DNA from: Candidatus Neomicrothrix sp. UBA2517
GTDB taxonomy: Bacteria; Actinomycetota; Acidimicrobiia; Acidimicrobiales; UBA8592
Direction: 5' to 3'
NCBI GenBank assembly: GCA_002341185.1
Contig: DDNP01000022.1
Location: 1 to 43,535, forward strand
Length of the DNA stretch: 43,535 nt
In this document: piece after piece, positions 41,467-43,535 of the stretch
Layout of the letters: each line of letters begins with the position of its first letter
Position numbering within the stretch: the stretch's first letter is position 1
Program-made: the position numbers and the translations under genes
Notes under the pieces: model-generated
Database searches by the model: none
What the model saw: only the letters and a program-made list of their open reading frames with translations
Told to the model about the DNA's origin: nothing

Positions 41467-41640
41467 ATGGAAACCTCTGACAGCATCAACCAAGCTTTAG
41501 GGTTAATAGATGAACAATTAGGAAGAGTTCAAAGCCGCGAAATCATTTCCGCCACAGAAGTAAGTGATTTATTACTTGATATCCGTTTGGCCTTGATCCA
41601 ATGTGAATCTCTTGAGAAACAGCCAGCCTCGGCTATTTGA
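41467..41640 (+). CDS. Small hypothetical protein (57 residues)
   Basis: The frame runs from ATG 41467 to TGA 41640. METSDSINQALGLIDEQLGR is followed by two helix-prone stretches rich in Leu, Ile, Glu and Gln; the C terminus is ESLEKQPASAI. It has a full promoter (TTGTCC-17-TAGATA) and a GGAG site, so expression is well supported despite the short length. It lies alone between the LLM gene and the convergent PAP2 gene (3 nt apart). No match to a known family from memory. Confidence 0.65.
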   Translation: METSDSINQALGLIDEQLGRVQSREIISATEVSDLLLDIRLALIQCESLEKQPASAI

Positions 41641-41643
41641 AAT

Positions 41644-42183
41644 TTATTTAATTGACTTTATCAGTTTTGTAAATATTAATCCCACTGCTGCTCCAGCTAG
41701 TACATCTGAAGCATGGTGTGCGCGTACATGAATCCTAGAAGTAGCTACCAAAGCAGCTACCAACTTGTATGCGGGTGCAAGTCTACTTCCTTTAGAAAGC
41801 ACTGAAGCTGCTAGCACAGCGGAACTTGCATGACCGCTGGGGAAACTTGAAGTTTGAGGTTTTCTAAACTTATGAGGGTGAGTTTGCGACCCCATGTCTG
41901 GTCTGCTTCGTCTGAAAAGCCTCTTTATACCTTGGTTGACAAGCAATGATTCTGCCCCCAGTAGCAGAGATAACTCTAGAACAGACCCTCTTCGTTCAGG
42001 GTTGTTTATGCGACGTGCAAGATTGAGGGCATGCCAAATGATGCTGAAATCACCAGCAGTAGATGCGGCATAGAATATGCGATTTAATTGTTCGGAGGAC
42101 CGTAATAATTCCCATCCGGTATCAATAGCAAGATCAAAATCATCTACGGCTGGTGGAAGGGATATATTTATTGGCTCATTCAT
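41644..42183 (-). CDS. PAP2-family phosphatase
   Basis: About 179 residues. The three-part lipid-phosphatase signature is present: KRLFRRSRPD (KxxxxxxRP), FPSGHASS (PSGH) and SRIHVRAHHASDVLAG (SRxxxxxHxxxD). It hydrolyses phosphate esters, usually of lipids such as undecaprenyl or phosphatidyl phosphates. It follows the FAD reductase in one transcript; ATG 42183 has a GGGGGAG site and overlaps the reductase stop by 8 nt. Longer starts up to 42252 would overlap more and lack a site. The pairing with an isoprenoid reductase points to polyprenyl or menaquinone lipids (inference). Confidence 0.85.
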   Translation of the reverse strand: MNEPINISLPPAVDDFDLAIDTGWELLRSSEQLNRIFYAASTAGDFSIIWHALNLARRINNPERRGSVLELSLLLGAESLLVNQGIKRLFRRSRPDMGSQTHPHKFRKPQTSSFPSGHASSAVLAASVLSKGSRLAPAYKLVAALVATSRIHVRAHHASDVLAGAAVGLIFTKLIKSIK

Positions 42184-43456
42184 TTTGCTCCCCCGTAAAA
42201 GCATATTCTTCATCTTGAGCTGAAACATTGCGTGACTTAACTTTATAGGCACCGTCGCTCGTTAAGGCTCCAGGCTTCCACCTATCTGGGGTGAATATCA
42301 AAGCTCGTGGGTAATCTTCAAAGAGCCATCGAGCAAAATTCCGCCTTGTCCACCCATTGATATCCGAGGCTTTAATCGCCATTTCAGTAGCCAAGCTGGA
42401 TGTTAAAAAAGATTGCAACTGTCCTGCAAATTTATGGTCTCGAGCTAAAGACTTATCTAAGGATGATTGATAATTGGATTCTGCAACGGAGGGATCAAAG
42501 GGGCCTGCTTCTAGTAAGGCTAAGGCAGCGAGTCGTCCAGATAGAAGAGCTTGGGCGATCCCTTCACCTGTCATCGGGTCCGCTATTCCAATCGCATCAC
42601 CGGCAAAAAGAACGCGGTTCTTTGATACCTTAAGGTCGTTCATTCTTGTTGGAATTGGCCAAGCCTTATGAGTGCCCTCTGGTATCGCTTGAGCGCCAAG
42701 GACTTCATTTATATGTGGTCTAGTTAATATATCTTTCCACAGGCGACCCATATCTTGGACCCTGTGGTTATGATCTCGTAAGATTCCAAAACCCACATTT
42801 GCTCGTTGTCCAGGGAGAGGGAAAAGCCACACATATCCTGGCAATAAATCTGTTTCAAACCAGACAGTTAAGTGTTGTGCGTTAGGTCCGGTGTTAGAGA
42901 AGTATTGACGAAAGGCATGCCAGTCTCCTCGGTATCGTTCTATTCCATTATTTGTAGCTTTTCTGACACTGGACCACATTCCATCGGCTGCAATAACATA
43001 ACGAGCGAGAATGTCTGTGTCATCTGTTGTCTTTACTTTGACGTGATCATCTAATTGTTCAATATCTAAAAACCCAAGAGGGCAAAGTAGATTGGCGCCT
43101 TCTTTGCAGGCAAGTTTGAGGAGTTGGTGGTCAAGTTCAATTCTTGGAGCTATTGCAGCGAACTGACCTTTTCCCTTTGGTAATGGAAGTGTCGTTTTTT
43201 TCCTTTTGGGAGAGTAGATTACGGCGTCAGTTACAGTATTCCAACTTGCTATTGATTCGGGACGTAATCCAAGCTCATCAAGGATTCTCAATGCATCAGT
43301 TGTTAATCCATCTCCGCAACATTTGTCTCTAGGAAAAGCTGCTTTATCTATAATAGTTACGTTGACCCCTTTGCGGCATAGGTCAATGGCTGCTGCGCAA
43401 CCGGCAGGCCCGGCTCCAACGATGAGTACGTCAGTGGAAAGATAATTATCCTGCAC
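42176..43456 (-). CDS. Geranylgeranyl reductase family FAD oxidoreductase (menaquinone reductase-like)
   Basis: 426 residues. VLIVGAGPAGCAAA (about 10-23) is the FAD dinucleotide loop, FPRDKCCGDGL (about 41-51) the CGDG block of the geranylgeranyl reductase group, and LFAGDAIGIADPMTGEGI the second FAD block. These enzymes saturate isoprenoid double bonds; MenJ of mycobacteria acts on menaquinone. GTG start with TAGCCT 6 nt upstream. It heads a two-gene transcript with PAP2. A monooxygenase role cannot be excluded but the CGDGL and GEGI motifs favour reductase. Confidence 0.88.
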   Translation of the reverse strand: MQDNYLSTDVLIVGAGPAGCAAAIDLCRKGVNVTIIDKAAFPRDKCCGDGLTTDALRILDELGLRPESIASWNTVTDAVIYSPKRKKTTLPLPKGKGQFAAIAPRIELDHQLLKLACKEGANLLCPLGFLDIEQLDDHVKVKTTDDTDILARYVIAADGMWSSVRKATNNGIERYRGDWHAFRQYFSNTGPNAQHLTVWFETDLLPGYVWLFPLPGQRANVGFGILRDHNHRVQDMGRLWKDILTRPHINEVLGAQAIPEGTHKAWPIPTRMNDLKVSKNRVLFAGDAIGIADPMTGEGIAQALLSGRLAALALLEAGPFDPSVAESNYQSSLDKSLARDHKFAGQLQSFLTSSLATEMAIKASDINGWTRRNFARWLFEDYPRALIFTPDRWKPGALTSDGAYKVKSRNVSAQDEEYAFTGEQNE

Positions 43457-43462
43457 AACTTA

Positions 43463-43468
43463 AGGCTA
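43463..43468 (-). promoter_or_regulatory. Leaderless -10 element for the geranylgeranyl reductase-like gene
   Basis: Minus-strand TAGCCT, 6 nt (TAAGTT), then GTG at 43456. Confidence 0.6.
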
Positions 43469-43501
43469 TCTGCAAGAAAGAACTCCTGCTCATCTGTTTA
43501 C

Positions 43502-43535
43502 CTATTCACTGTTTTCTGGCTCTGGCTCTGGCTCT
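43502..43535 (-). CDS. C-terminal tail of an unseen gene ending in Glu-Pro repeats (partial)
   Basis: Read on the minus strand from the right edge, GAG-CCA codons repeat three times and then give ENSE and a TAG stop at 43502-43504: EPEPEPENSE. This could be the acidic end of a larger protein whose body lies outside the window, or a short TCTGGC tandem repeat with no coding role. Only ten codons are seen, so this is a weak call. Confidence 0.3.
   Translation of the reverse strand, partial: EPEPEPENSE

Noticed and set aside
42184..42252. Upstream start of the PAP2 gene overlapping the FAD reductase by 77 nt
   Set aside because: ATG 42183 has a GGGGGAG site at good spacing and leaves only an 8-nt overlap.
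1..43535. Mobile element, prophage, CRISPR array or tRNA-associated island boundaries
   Set aside because: No transposase, integrase, regular spaced repeats or tRNA-like sequence was recognised, so transfer of the purine island cannot be argued from this window.

Overview
The window looks like a chromosomal piece of an AT-rich actinobacterium, probably a marine Acidimicrobiia-type lineage (inference). The evidence is a CofC/FbiD-type enzyme of F420 synthesis next to gpsA, three LLM-family (F420-type) oxidoreductases, a mycothiol S-conjugate amidase (Mca), and an FAD-dependent geranylgeranyl/menaquinone-type reductase. At least a dozen genes begin exactly at a start codon lying 6 nt after a TAnnnT hexamer, with no Shine-Dalgarno sequence. 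This is the leaderless-transcript pattern common in Actinobacteria. No tRNA, rRNA, CRISPR array, insertion sequence or integrase was seen.

Layout. 1-2978: the C-terminal part of a surface protein with Asp-rich repeats, a secreted unknown protein and an MFS transporter. 3096-12034 (+): a tight eight-gene operon with a YgfM-like FAD subunit, an XdhD-like fused molybdenum subunit, an SDR, an SsnA/guanine-deaminase-like aminohydrolase, XdhC, YqeB, YqeC and an LLM oxidoreductase. 12031-28608 (-), facing it: dihydropyrimidinase/D-hydantoinase with a creatininase-family amidohydrolase; 8-oxoguanine deaminase; a DUF2237 protein; an amidase; a five-gene operon (L-carbamoylase, D-carbamoylase, Se-XDH-like fused xanthine dehydrogenase, SsnA, LLM oxidoreductase); a three-subunit xanthine dehydrogenase; and a purine-type phosphoribosyltransferase. 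28768-43456: mostly housekeeping genes, including a SerA-like dehydrogenase with a DUF1015 partner, a PIG-L deacetylase, cofC, gpsA, rnhB, a NifU-N protein, dodecin, a thioesterase, an SDR, mca, an SCP2 protein, 3-hydroxyacyl-CoA dehydrogenase, an LLM oxidoreductase, PAP2 phosphatase and the FAD reductase. Two small genes of 50 and 57 codons also lie here.

The striking part is the ~25 kb between 3096 and 28608. It reads as one purine/hydantoin catabolic island with three differently built molybdenum hydroxylases, four amidohydrolase-superfamily enzymes that deaminate or open rings, two opposite-handed carbamoylases and the YqeB/YqeC/XdhC accessory set of selenium-dependent molybdenum hydroxylases. 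Many families match the Escherichia coli hyuA-yqeB-yqeC-ssnA-ygfM-xdhD region and the anaerobic urate-degradation clusters of gut bacteria. Here the reductase YgfK and SelD are absent, and each of the two main operons ends in an LLM/F420-type oxidoreductase. I propose (inference) an actinobacterial, F420-linked version of that pathway. The XdhD-like subunit has lost seven of the eight cysteines that normally bind its two [2Fe-2S] clusters.
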